A stretch of DNA of 54,694 nucleotides from Magnetococcales bacterium DC0425bin3 (GTDB lineage Bacteria > Pseudomonadota > Magnetococcia > Magnetococcales > DC0425bin3): the NCBI GenBank assembly GCA_002753665.1, contig PEAP01000011.1, forward strand, positions 1 to 54,694. Reading direction: 5' to 3'. Shown here piece after piece: positions 44,508-51,883 of this stretch; position 1 is the first letter of the stretch; each line of letters starts with the position of its first letter. The position numbers and the translations under genes are program-made. The notes below the pieces were generated by a model that saw nothing but the letters and a program-made list of their open reading frames with translations, ran no database searches and was not told the origin of the DNA.

Positions 44508-46168
44508 CCTGTCCTCGACCTGCCGACCACGCCGTGCCGGACCTGGAGGCGGCCTACCTGGCCGACCGGCGCCGGCGATTCAAGGAGGCGGTGGCCCGGG
44601 TCAACCGGCGGCCGGACCATGTCTGGCCCGCGGCGGAGTTCCCGGGACCGCTGCAGGGCATTGCCGGAGCGCTGTTCGCCCATCAGTGGCTGCGGCGCCA
44701 TGTGGCGGAGCCCTGCCGGGCCGCCGTGGCGGCGGTGAGCCGCAATCCCGCCCACGCATCCCTGGTCCGCCTGCTGCTGGCCTGCCCCGACGCCCCGACC
44801 CTGGTGGCGGAGTTGCTGCGGGAGTGGCTGCCGGACGCACCCGGGCGCTATCCGCTCCTGCAGCAGAATATCCTGGCCCGCTGGGCAACCCTCGATCCGT
44901 TCCGGGAGGATCCCCTGACCCGCCAGCGGGCAATCCAACAGGAACAGAAGCGGGAATACGGCGCCCCCCTGTCGCCATTGGTATTGGAACGCCTGGCCCT
45001 GGTGGATTCTCTGCCGGATCCTGGCCCGGCGGCCCGGCGCTTCGTCAAGGCGGGGGTCATTCCGGTCATGGCCTGCCCCCAGTCCTGCCGCCACTGCATG
45101 TTCGTTTGGCGTCCGTCCCTGGGGGTTGCTCCCGACCAGTCTTTCCTCTGGGAACTGCTGCCCCGGCTCACGAATAACCTCCTCTTCACCGGCGGCGACC
45201 TGAGCGGCCATCTGGACGGCTTTTTCCACGCCATCACCCACCTGACCGGGATCACCACCTGCGCCATCCTGCTCAACGGCAGCCTCGGCCAATCCCTGGC
45301 CGCGGCCCGGGAATTCCTGGAACGCTGCGCTGCCGCCCGGCGGCGGCGCCCCGCGGCGGCGCCGGTGACGGTGGTCATCCAGATCAGCTTCGATGAATTC
45401 CACCAGGAGATCCTGGCCGACCGCCATGGCGTGCTGCGGGAACGGATTCCGGTGGCCCGGGTGGCCAACCTGCTCCAGGCGGCCCTGGACCATCCCGAGT
45501 TGCAGCTGGTGCTGCTCCACAAACAGAACCGACTCAATTTTTCCACAGCCCTGTTCCAACAAGGGGTGTTCGCCAGACTGGACGCGGAACTGGCCCGCCG
45601 TGGCCTCCCCATCCGGGTGGAGTCCCACGCGCCTGCCCCCCGGCCCAAGGCCGATCCGGTGGACCCCGTTCGCCGGGCCGGGGTGATCCGGGAAGCCGTC
45701 TTCACCCTGGGCACGCACCGCCGCCGTCCCTTCCACTTCGTCAGCTCCACCCTGGACGCCTACGGGCGGGCCGCCGTCCGGGTGGATCCCGCGGAATACG
45801 TGGCCGAACGGCCCCTGTTGCAGGACGTGCTGGCCGGCCGGGTGCCGCCGGGGGAGGCCTTCGACACCGACCTCATGTTCCGGGTCGATGGACCGGTGAC
45901 CCTCTTTTCCGCCTTCCACATCTGTCTTGGGGATCTGGGCCGGGACGGAGCGGACCGCATCCTGGCCCGACACCGCAAGGATCCCCTGTTGCGGGCCCTG
46001 GAGCGGTTCGACCCCCGCCTGCCGGTCTGGTACGGCGAAGTCAGGAACGACCTGTCCGCCCTGGTCGAACAGGCCACCGGACCGTATCATCTGTTCCACC
46101 GCCTCACCCGGGAGGCGGAGGTGCGTCTGGCACTGACCCGGCGTTTGGTGGGCTTCAGGGCTGATTGA
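44504..46168 (+). CDS. Radical-SAM-like protein of unknown function
   Basis: A 554-residue protein. A CxxxCxxC motif, ACPQSCRHCMF (Cys191, Cys195, Cys198), is followed by LLFTGGDLSGHLDGFF, which echoes the GGE loop of radical SAM enzymes. The motif lies unusually far in; the first 180 residues form an Arg-rich helical domain. Further conserved-looking segments include VIQISFDEFHQEILADR. I do not recognise the family. It overlaps the glycosyltransferase gene by four bases, so the two probably work in one pathway, perhaps a modified sugar (inference). Confidence 0.65.
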   Translation: MTCPRPADHAVPDLEAAYLADRRRRFKEAVARVNRRPDHVWPAAEFPGPLQGIAGALFAHQWLRRHVAEPCRAAVAAVSRNPAHASLVRLLLACPDAPTLVAELLREWLPDAPGRYPLLQQNILARWATLDPFREDPLTRQRAIQQEQKREYGAPLSPLVLERLALVDSLPDPGPAARRFVKAGVIPVMACPQSCRHCMFVWRPSLGVAPDQSFLWELLPRLTNNLLFTGGDLSGHLDGFFHAITHLTGITTCAILLNGSLGQSLAAAREFLERCAAARRRRPAAAPVTVVIQISFDEFHQEILADRHGVLRERIPVARVANLLQAALDHPELQLVLLHKQNRLNFSTALFQQGVFARLDAELARRGLPIRVESHAPAPRPKADPVDPVRRAGVIREAVFTLGTHRRRPFHFVSSTLDAYGRAAVRVDPAEYVAERPLLQDVLAGRVPPGEAFDTDLMFRVDGPVTLFSAFHICLGDLGRDGADRILARHRKDPLLRALERFDPRLPVWYGEVRNDLSALVEQATGPYHLFHRLTREAEVRLALTRRLVGFRAD

Positions 46169-46176
46169 TTGTTTGA

Positions 46177-46190
46177 CAACATTTTTGTTG
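46177..46190. promoter_or_regulatory. Palindrome CAACA-N4-TGTTG overlapping the erpA -35 box
   Basis: CAACATTTTTGTTG is a short inverted repeat that abuts and overlaps the -35 element of the promoter just downstream. Its position suits a repressor site, for example one of an iron-sulfur sensor, but this is inference. Confidence 0.4.
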
Positions 46191-46216
46191 ACGTATCGAC
46201 CTTCCGGTCCTATGCT
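46188..46216 (+). promoter_or_regulatory. Strong sigma-70-like promoter for the ErpA-type gene
   Basis: TTGACG (46188-46193), a 17-base spacer, and TATGCT (46211-46216). Spacing and hexamers are close to the sigma-70 consensus. The gene start lies 72 bases downstream. Confidence 0.7.
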
Positions 46217-46287
46217 CTGCCGGACCGGAACCCATTTCATCTGTTTCTCCGGGGAACAGAACCGCAACGACAGGAGTGACCCCCCCC

Positions 46288-46644
46288 ATGTCCCTGACCC
46301 TGACCGCCGCTGCCTCCAAGAAACTGGGCCATCTGCTCCAGGAGGAGAACAATCCCAACCTGAAGCTGCGCATCTTCGTTTCCGGTGGCGGCTGCTCTGG
46401 ATTCCAGTACGGTTTCACCTTCGACGACAACCAGGATGCGCAGGATCTGTGCGTGGAGTCCGAGGGTGTCAAGGTGCTGGTGGATCCGACTTCCCTCAAC
46501 TACCTGAAGGGCGCCCAGGTGGATTATGTGGAGGATCTCAACGGCTCCCAGTTCGTGATCAAGAATCCCAACGCCGCCAGCACCTGCGGCTGCGGCAGCT
46601 CCTTCACTCCCGCCGAGGGCGGTGGTTGCGCCAGCGCGCATTGA
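46288..46644 (+). CDS. erpA: Iron-sulfur cluster insertion protein, ErpA type
   Basis: A 118-residue A-type carrier. The three cluster-binding Cys are Cys36 in [13 protein letters not shown], and Cys100 and Cys102 in STCGCGSSF. It receives iron-sulfur clusters and delivers them to target enzymes such as LipA and QueE. A short Gly/Cys tail follows the CGCGSSF motif. The gene is monocistronic: it has its own promoter upstream and a terminator just after. Confidence 0.93.
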   Translation: MSLTLTAAASKKLGHLLQEENNPNLKLRIFVSGGGCSGFQYGFTFDDNQDAQDLCVESEGVKVLVDPTSLNYLKGAQVDYVEDLNGSQFVIKNPNAASTCGCGSSFTPAEGGGCASAH

Positions 46645-46667
46645 TATACCGGACAGCACGGACGGTT

Positions 46668-46708
46668 CGCGAAGCCCCGGCCGGAATGGCCGGGGTTTCG
46701 CGTTTTTT
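46668..46708 (+). terminator. Rho-independent terminator after erpA
   Basis: A 15-base stem (CGCGAAGCCCCGGCC with GGCCGGGGTTTCGCG, one G-T pair), a five-base loop and a run of six T. The best intrinsic terminator in the window. Confidence 0.9.
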
Positions 46709-46818
46709 GGGGAGGGCCAGCATGGTCCGGGGTTGAATTGTCCGGCATTGGTGGCCATATTTCAGCTCACAGAACAGCCTTAACATGCCCGACCGTTCCC
46801 ATCCGGAGAACATGGACC

Positions 46819-49305
46819 ATGGCCGACGACTCCAATGACAACGCCCCCCCAACCGCCGGGGCCAACACCTCCGAAGACCTGGAGGGCGCCACCGGGACCG
46901 GGGCGGACCCTGCCGCCGGCCCGGGGGAAAGCGGGGAAAAAGGGCCGCCGCCGGCCCGCCTGGAGGATGTGCTGCCGCCCATTCTGGTCCTGTATCCCCT
47001 GGGCGGGAGACCGTTCTTCCCCGGCATGCTGACGCCCATCCAGGTGGATGGCTCCCCCTACTACGAGACCATCAAATGGGCCCTGGGCTCCCCCGGCAAG
47101 ATGTTCGGGATCATTCTCAGCCAGGCCGAGGATGGGCAGGAGGTCTTCAATCCGGACAAGCTGTACCGGGTTGGCACGGTGGTGCGGATCCTGGAGGCGG
47201 CGGTCAACGAGGAGGAACAGCAGGTCAAACTGCTGGCCGAGGGGCTGTCCCGGTTCGAAGTGCGGGAGATCATCAGCGGCGACGGCCCCCTGCGGGCCCA
47301 GGTGGTCCATCATCTCACCCCCGGCCGGCAGGTGGATCAGGATGCCCTCAAGCCCTACACCATGGCGGTGATCAACACCCTGAAGGAGATCCTGAAATAC
47401 GACTCCCTCTACCAGGAACAGGTGAAGATGTTCCTCAGCCGGCACAATTTCTCCGAGCCGGACCGGCTGGCGGACTTCGTCGCCTCCATGACCAGCTCCA
47501 CCCGGGAGGAGTTGCAGGAGGTGCTGGAGACCCTCAACATCCAGCAGCGCCTGGAACGGGTGCTGGGCCTGCTGAAGAAGGAACTGGAGATCGTCAAGCT
47601 CCAGGACAAGATCTCCAAGCAGGTGGAGCATGGGATCAGCGAGAACCAGCGGCAGTTCTTCCTGCGGGAGCAGTTGAAGGAAATCCAGAAGGAACTGGGC
47701 ATCACCAAGGACGACCGCACCGCCGACGTGGACCGCTTCCGCAAGCGGATGGAGGCCCTGACCCTGTCCGAGGACGCCCGCCAGCGCATCGACGAGGAGC
47801 TGGACAAGCTGGCGGTGCTGGAGCCCAGTTCCGCCGAATACGGGGTCACCCGCAACTATCTGGACTGGCTCACCCTGTTGCCCTGGGGGGTGCATTCGGC
47901 GGACAAGCTGGACCTGCCCCGGGCACGGCGCATCCTGGACGAGGACCATGACGGTCTGGAGGATGTCAAGGATCGCATCCTGGAATTTTTGGCGGTGGGC
48001 AAGCTCAAGGGGGAGATTGGCGGTTCCATCATCCTGCTGGTGGGTCCCCCGGGGGTGGGCAAGACCTCCATCGGGCGCTCCGTGGCCCGCTCCGTGGGGC
48101 GGGAATTCTACCGCTTTTCGGTGGGGGGGATGCGGGACGAGGCCGAGATCAAGGGTCATCGCCGCACCTATGTGGGGGCCATGCCCGGCAAGTTTCTCCA
48201 GGCGGTCCGCCACACCAAGGTGGCCAATCCCATCATCATGCTCGACGAGGTGGACAAGATCGGCGCCAGCTATCAGGGCGACCCGGCCTCGGCCCTGCTG
48301 GAGGTGTTGGACCCGGAACAGAACAGCGAATTCCTGGATCACTACCTGGACGTGCGGTTCGATCTCTCCAAGATCCTGTTCATCTGCACCGCCAACCAGT
48401 TGGACACCATCCCCCGGCCCCTGCTGGACCGCATGGAGGTGATCCGCCTGTCCGGCTACATCACCGAGGAAAAGCTGGAAATCGCCCGTCACCACCTGGT
48501 GCCCAAGCAGTTGGAGAAGAACGGCCTGACCCGCAACGACCTGCGCATCGCCAAGGATGCCCTGCGGGTCATGGTGGAGGGGTATGCCCGGGAGGCGGGG
48601 GTGCGGCGCCTGGAACAGAAGATCGGCGCCATCGCCCGCAAGAGCGCGGTACGGATCCTGGACGGGGCGGACAAGCCGATCCGCGTGAGCAACCGCGCCG
48701 ACGTGGAGGAATTCCTGGGCAAGCCGGATTTCCGCGACGAGAAACCCCTCAAGGGCGTGGGCATCGTCACCGGTCTGGCCTGGACCGCCCTGGGCGGGGC
48801 CACCCTGGACATCGAGGCGGCGGTCATCGAGCGGGAAAAGCCCGGCCTGACCCTCACCGGCTCCCTGGGCGAGGTGATGAAGGAGTCGGCCCGTATCGCC
48901 CATGGCTTTGTCTTGTCCAACAGCGCCCTGTTTGGTGGCAAGACCGAGGCCCTCAAGGGCACCATCCATCTCCATGTGCCCGAGGGCGCCACCCCCAAGG
49001 ACGGCCCGTCCGCCGGCATCACCATGACCACCGCCCTGGTCTCCCTGATGCGCGGCGAGGCGGTGCCCCGGCAGTTGGCCATGACCGGAGAGATCACCCT
49101 CACCGGTCAGGTGCTGGCGGTGGGCGGCATCCGGGAAAAGGTCATCGCCGCCCGCCGGGTGGGCATCCGCGAGTTGATCCTGCCCGATGCCTGCCGCAAG
49201 GACTACGAAGAGGTGCCGGACTATATTCGCAACGGCTTCACCGTCCACTTCGTCAAACGCTACCAGGAGGTGGCGCGTATCGTCTTCGAGAACAAGACGT
49301 CCTGA
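46819..49305 (+). CDS. lon: ATP-dependent protease Lon
   Basis: An 828-residue Lon. The N-terminal substrate domain (from about 55) is preceded by an acidic, low-complexity stretch of some 50 residues. The AAA+ domain has Walker A GPPGVGKTSIGRS (Lys415), Walker B PIIMLDEVDKIG and the arginine-finger region. The protease domain has catalytic Ser731 in DGPSAGIT and Lys774 in GGIREKVIAAR. It degrades misfolded and regulatory proteins. ATG at 46819 with GGAGAA. The gene sits at the edge of the defence-type region. Confidence 0.96.
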   Translation: MADDSNDNAPPTAGANTSEDLEGATGTGADPAAGPGESGEKGPPPARLEDVLPPILVLYPLGGRPFFPGMLTPIQVDGSPYYETIKWALGSPGKMFGIILSQAEDGQEVFNPDKLYRVGTVVRILEAAVNEEEQQVKLLAEGLSRFEVREIISGDGPLRAQVVHHLTPGRQVDQDALKPYTMAVINTLKEILKYDSLYQEQVKMFLSRHNFSEPDRLADFVASMTSSTREELQEVLETLNIQQRLERVLGLLKKELEIVKLQDKISKQVEHGISENQRQFFLREQLKEIQKELGITKDDRTADVDRFRKRMEALTLSEDARQRIDEELDKLAVLEPSSAEYGVTRNYLDWLTLLPWGVHSADKLDLPRARRILDEDHDGLEDVKDRILEFLAVGKLKGEIGGSIILLVGPPGVGKTSIGRSVARSVGREFYRFSVGGMRDEAEIKGHRRTYVGAMPGKFLQAVRHTKVANPIIMLDEVDKIGASYQGDPASALLEVLDPEQNSEFLDHYLDVRFDLSKILFICTANQLDTIPRPLLDRMEVIRLSGYITEEKLEIARHHLVPKQLEKNGLTRNDLRIAKDALRVMVEGYAREAGVRRLEQKIGAIARKSAVRILDGADKPIRVSNRADVEEFLGKPDFRDEKPLKGVGIVTGLAWTALGGATLDIEAAVIEREKPGLTLTGSLGEVMKESARIAHGFVLSNSALFGGKTEALKGTIHLHVPEGATPKDGPSAGITMTTALVSLMRGEAVPRQLAMTGEITLTGQVLAVGGIREKVIAARRVGIRELILPDACRKDYEEVPDYIRNGFTVHFVKRYQEVARIVFENKTS

Positions 49306-49438
49306 GCCTCGTTCCACGCGGTTCGGCACCCTGTTGACCACGGTCCATGGGTCGGGGAATAGCGGCTGGGCGGCGTTCTTCCGGTCCTCTGGAATACCGC
49401 TGCCCACAGGTTTGGCGGTGTTGCCGGGCTGCCGGGGA

Positions 49439-50350
49439 CTATATCAGGTCCTTGCCGGTGGCGCGGAGAACGAATTCCTTCAGCTCCAGGAAATCATTTG
49501 GTTTGTCAGTCACTTCCGGCCGCATCAAGTCCTTGACCACTGCAATGATTCTGTCTCTGCCCTGTACCGGCTCGTTCACCCTGTCCCGGACTTCGCAGCA
49601 GGTCGTGACCAACTGATGGAAGAGTTCTTTGCCGCTCATGCGGTCGAGCCACTGGCCGTGACCAAAGACCAAGGGCACTTGCCCGGCAGAAAATTCGTCC
49701 AGGACCTCATCGAAGAGCTTGCCGATCACCTGTGGTGCCACAGCAGCGGCCACGTCCCTGCCCCGCTGGCTGAGCGTTGCGCTGTCCTGCAGACGCTGTC
49801 TGGCGGAAGAGACATCGGGAAAGTCGTCCGGGTTGCTGAACGTCTCGATCCAGTTGCGCTTCTGCTCTTCACGGACCGTCAGGATGACCCTGTTGACCAC
49901 GTCCAGGAACAACCGTTTGTTGGCTAACTTGACCAATAGATTTTCCAGACGGGAGCGGCCCTGCGCTCCCCGACAGGATTTCTTGATGTGGTTCGATTGT
50001 TGTAAAAAACCTGGATCGAGAAAATAATTCTCGAATTCACGCTTGCGCCAGATCAACAGGTTCTTCTGTGCCGGGTCCGGAAAATGTTTCCAGGAGTCGG
50101 CGACGGTCCGATCATCGTGGTGGTCGCGGTCGATGAGGAAGAAATAGGTGGGATGGTGCCGATGCAGGGCGCTGGCCACACTTCGCAGATGAAAGGACGG
50201 TCCCATGACCTCGATATCGATCCGGTTCTCCAGAAGTACCTTGAGCCCTTCCGCATCGACGCCATCGTCACGGCCTTCGACGAACAGTTTGTAGCGGGCC
50301 GCCCCCTGGTGGACTTCATCGGCGTTGCCGCCGACCTTGACGGCAATCAC
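49439..50350 (-). CDS. DUF4435/TOPRIM protein, AriB-like effector of a PARIS-type defence pair
   Basis: A 303-residue protein whose TOPRIM-like core reads YKLFVEGRDD (Glu25) and YFFLIDRDHHDD (Asp74, Asp76), followed by RKREFENYFLDP, a DUF4435 signature. In PARIS, AriB is a DUF4435 protein of about this size, released by AriA as a toxic effector when phage proteins are sensed. The start is a GTG that overlaps the ATPase stop (GTGA), the PARIS gene order. Identification by pattern only; other ATPase-DUF4435 pairs exist. Confidence 0.7.
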   Translation of the reverse strand: MIAVKVGGNADEVHQGAARYKLFVEGRDDGVDAEGLKVLLENRIDIEVMGPSFHLRSVASALHRHHPTYFFLIDRDHHDDRTVADSWKHFPDPAQKNLLIWRKREFENYFLDPGFLQQSNHIKKSCRGAQGRSRLENLLVKLANKRLFLDVVNRVILTVREEQKRNWIETFSNPDDFPDVSSARQRLQDSATLSQRGRDVAAAVAPQVIGKLFDEVLDEFSAGQVPLVFGHGQWLDRMSGKELFHQLVTTCCEVRDRVNEPVQGRDRIIAVVKDLMRPEVTDKPNDFLELKEFVLRATGKDLI

Positions 50351-51537
50351 CGCACGTTCTCCCCGGCGGTGCCGACGGAAGGGGGGACAGCTTCCGCTAT
50401 GCCGAGAAATATCCGCCGGTCCCGATCCACCGACTTGAAGATGTCTTCGGAATGGGTGGCCAGGATGTACTGGTTTTGCGGCACCAGTTGGGTGACATGG
50501 CGCACGAAGTCCCGGTGCCACTCGGAATTCAGATGCAGTTCGGGCTCGTCGATGAGGATGATGCCAGGGCGGTTCCGGGTGTAATGCCAGATCAGGAACA
50601 GCGTGGCGACGATTTCTTTCTGGCCGGAACTCAATCCGTCGAAGGCAAATGAAGCCCCTCCTTTTATTGGAGTGATACGGAAATCCACCCGGTTGTCGGA
50701 TAGCGGGCGCAGTTTTTCGATTCTTCCAGCGGCGTATCTTTCAATCAGGCCGTTCAGTTTTTCCAAGGTCTCGTCCGTATTGTCGCCAGCCAGCTGTTCG
50801 AACAGATTGGCCTTTCTCATCATGGCCCGCAAGATCTCGATCTTAAATCTACTGACTATCGAAAATCTTTCGAAGACCATGTTGATTTCGTGAGATGGAA
50901 CCCCGCCCATGGGACGGGACAGCAATTTCGGCTCCACCATCATGCCGAACTCGGGATTGCCCTCCTGTATCTTTCGGTAGCTGTGGAAATACAGACAAGA
51001 ATTCATGATGATCGGGTCCATATCGTAACCCGACAGCAGTGTAAAAAATTGTTTCCATCTTTCAAAAGGTTGCTCTATGTCTGATCGGTGTTTCTTCTCC
51101 GTCAGCGAATCGTGAAGTTCTTTTTGAATTTCAATGGATACTCTACCTGTTCGCGACAGTCTGACTCTGACTGAAAACTCATCCTTGTAAAAATCAAAAA
51201 TGCCGTCGATGGCGGCCCCTTTTCTTCCTGAACGAACGAACAGATCAGGGACAAGACGAATAAATGATTCTGGCGGATTTATCGTAATCTTTACAAATCC
51301 GTTTTCCGTATTTGATTTTTTGGTGATGGGTATATTCAAGCTCAGGAAAAGAAACACGCAGGCTTCCAGAATGGATGTCTTGCCCTATGTCCTGGTCTGT
51401 ATCGAGGTTTGGATATCCGGGTCGCCATTCATTCTCGGGGGAAGGAAATCGAGCTGGACATGATCGATCCCCTTGAAGTCGGTGATTTCCACCCGCTTCA
51501 AGCGGACCCCGTTGCCGATGGAGCGGCGTTCTGCCAT
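50347..51537 (-). pseudogene. AriA-like AAA/ABC-type ATPase interrupted by an in-frame TAG at the P-loop
   Basis: Read from the ATG at 51537, the frame begins VRLKRVEITDFKGIDHVQLDF, as RecF/SMC-type ATPases do. It meets TAG (51385-51387) at codon 51. The frame continues with GKTSILEAC, the end of a P-loop, and later has LSSGQKEIVA (signature), GIILIDEPELHL (Walker B) and ATHSEDIF. The glycine-rich front of the P-loop is replaced by IQTSIQTRT, from an imperfect tandem 9-mer. So ATP binding seems lost even apart from the stop. A restart at GTG 51357 would lack the P-loop. AGGAA precedes the ATG. Confidence 0.75.
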
Positions 51538-51883
51538 GGCGGGCGGTTCCTGTGCAAAGACGTTGGGGCGAGACTTCGTCGATGGCGCCAGCGCGAGAAT
51601 TCCCAAGGGGACGCCATGGCCATTATCGGCCATTTCTCCCTGCCCGGCCAGTCTCCGGTTACGCCACTTTGTGCGCCGCTGCCCCGCGGACAGGGCGCGG
51701 GCCTATGCCGCCACCTGTTTGTTGGAGAGCTGCCATCGCCTTGCTCCAGGCGTTGACGGTTGGTTGTGCGCTGCGCCAGTGGTCTCAAGTATCGATTTGT
51801 GAACAGGACGGGGTTGTCTGCAATCGATGATGACTGTATCATCGCAAAACCCATTGCCGATGGATAAAAAGAGGGGCGCTGCC
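51538..51883. other. Intergenic region between two divergent defence genes
   Basis: 346 bases without a credible gene. It should hold two divergent promoters. A 20-base palindrome lies near its right end (51825-51844). Confidence 0.6.
51825..51844. promoter_or_regulatory. Inverted repeat CGATGAT-N6-ATCATCG before the CHAT-STAND gene
   Basis: Perfect seven-base arms separated by six bases, 40 bases before the ATG at 51884. The size and spacing suit a dimeric regulator such as an operator, but no regulator gene is nearby. Confidence 0.45.

Noticed and set aside
50347-51357. An intact short ATPase starting at GTG 51357
   Set aside because: It would lack the Walker A completely and the upstream half continues in the same frame, so an interrupted gene is simpler.
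51385-51387. Readthrough of TAG by pyrrolysine or suppressor tRNA
   Set aside because: Even with readthrough the glycine-rich part of the P-loop is missing, and no other gene here shows internal TAG.
49439-51537. Assignment to Gabija or a single-chain OLD nuclease
   Set aside because: TOPRIM and ATPase are on separate genes, there is no UvrD-like helicase, and ENYFLDP points to DUF4435.
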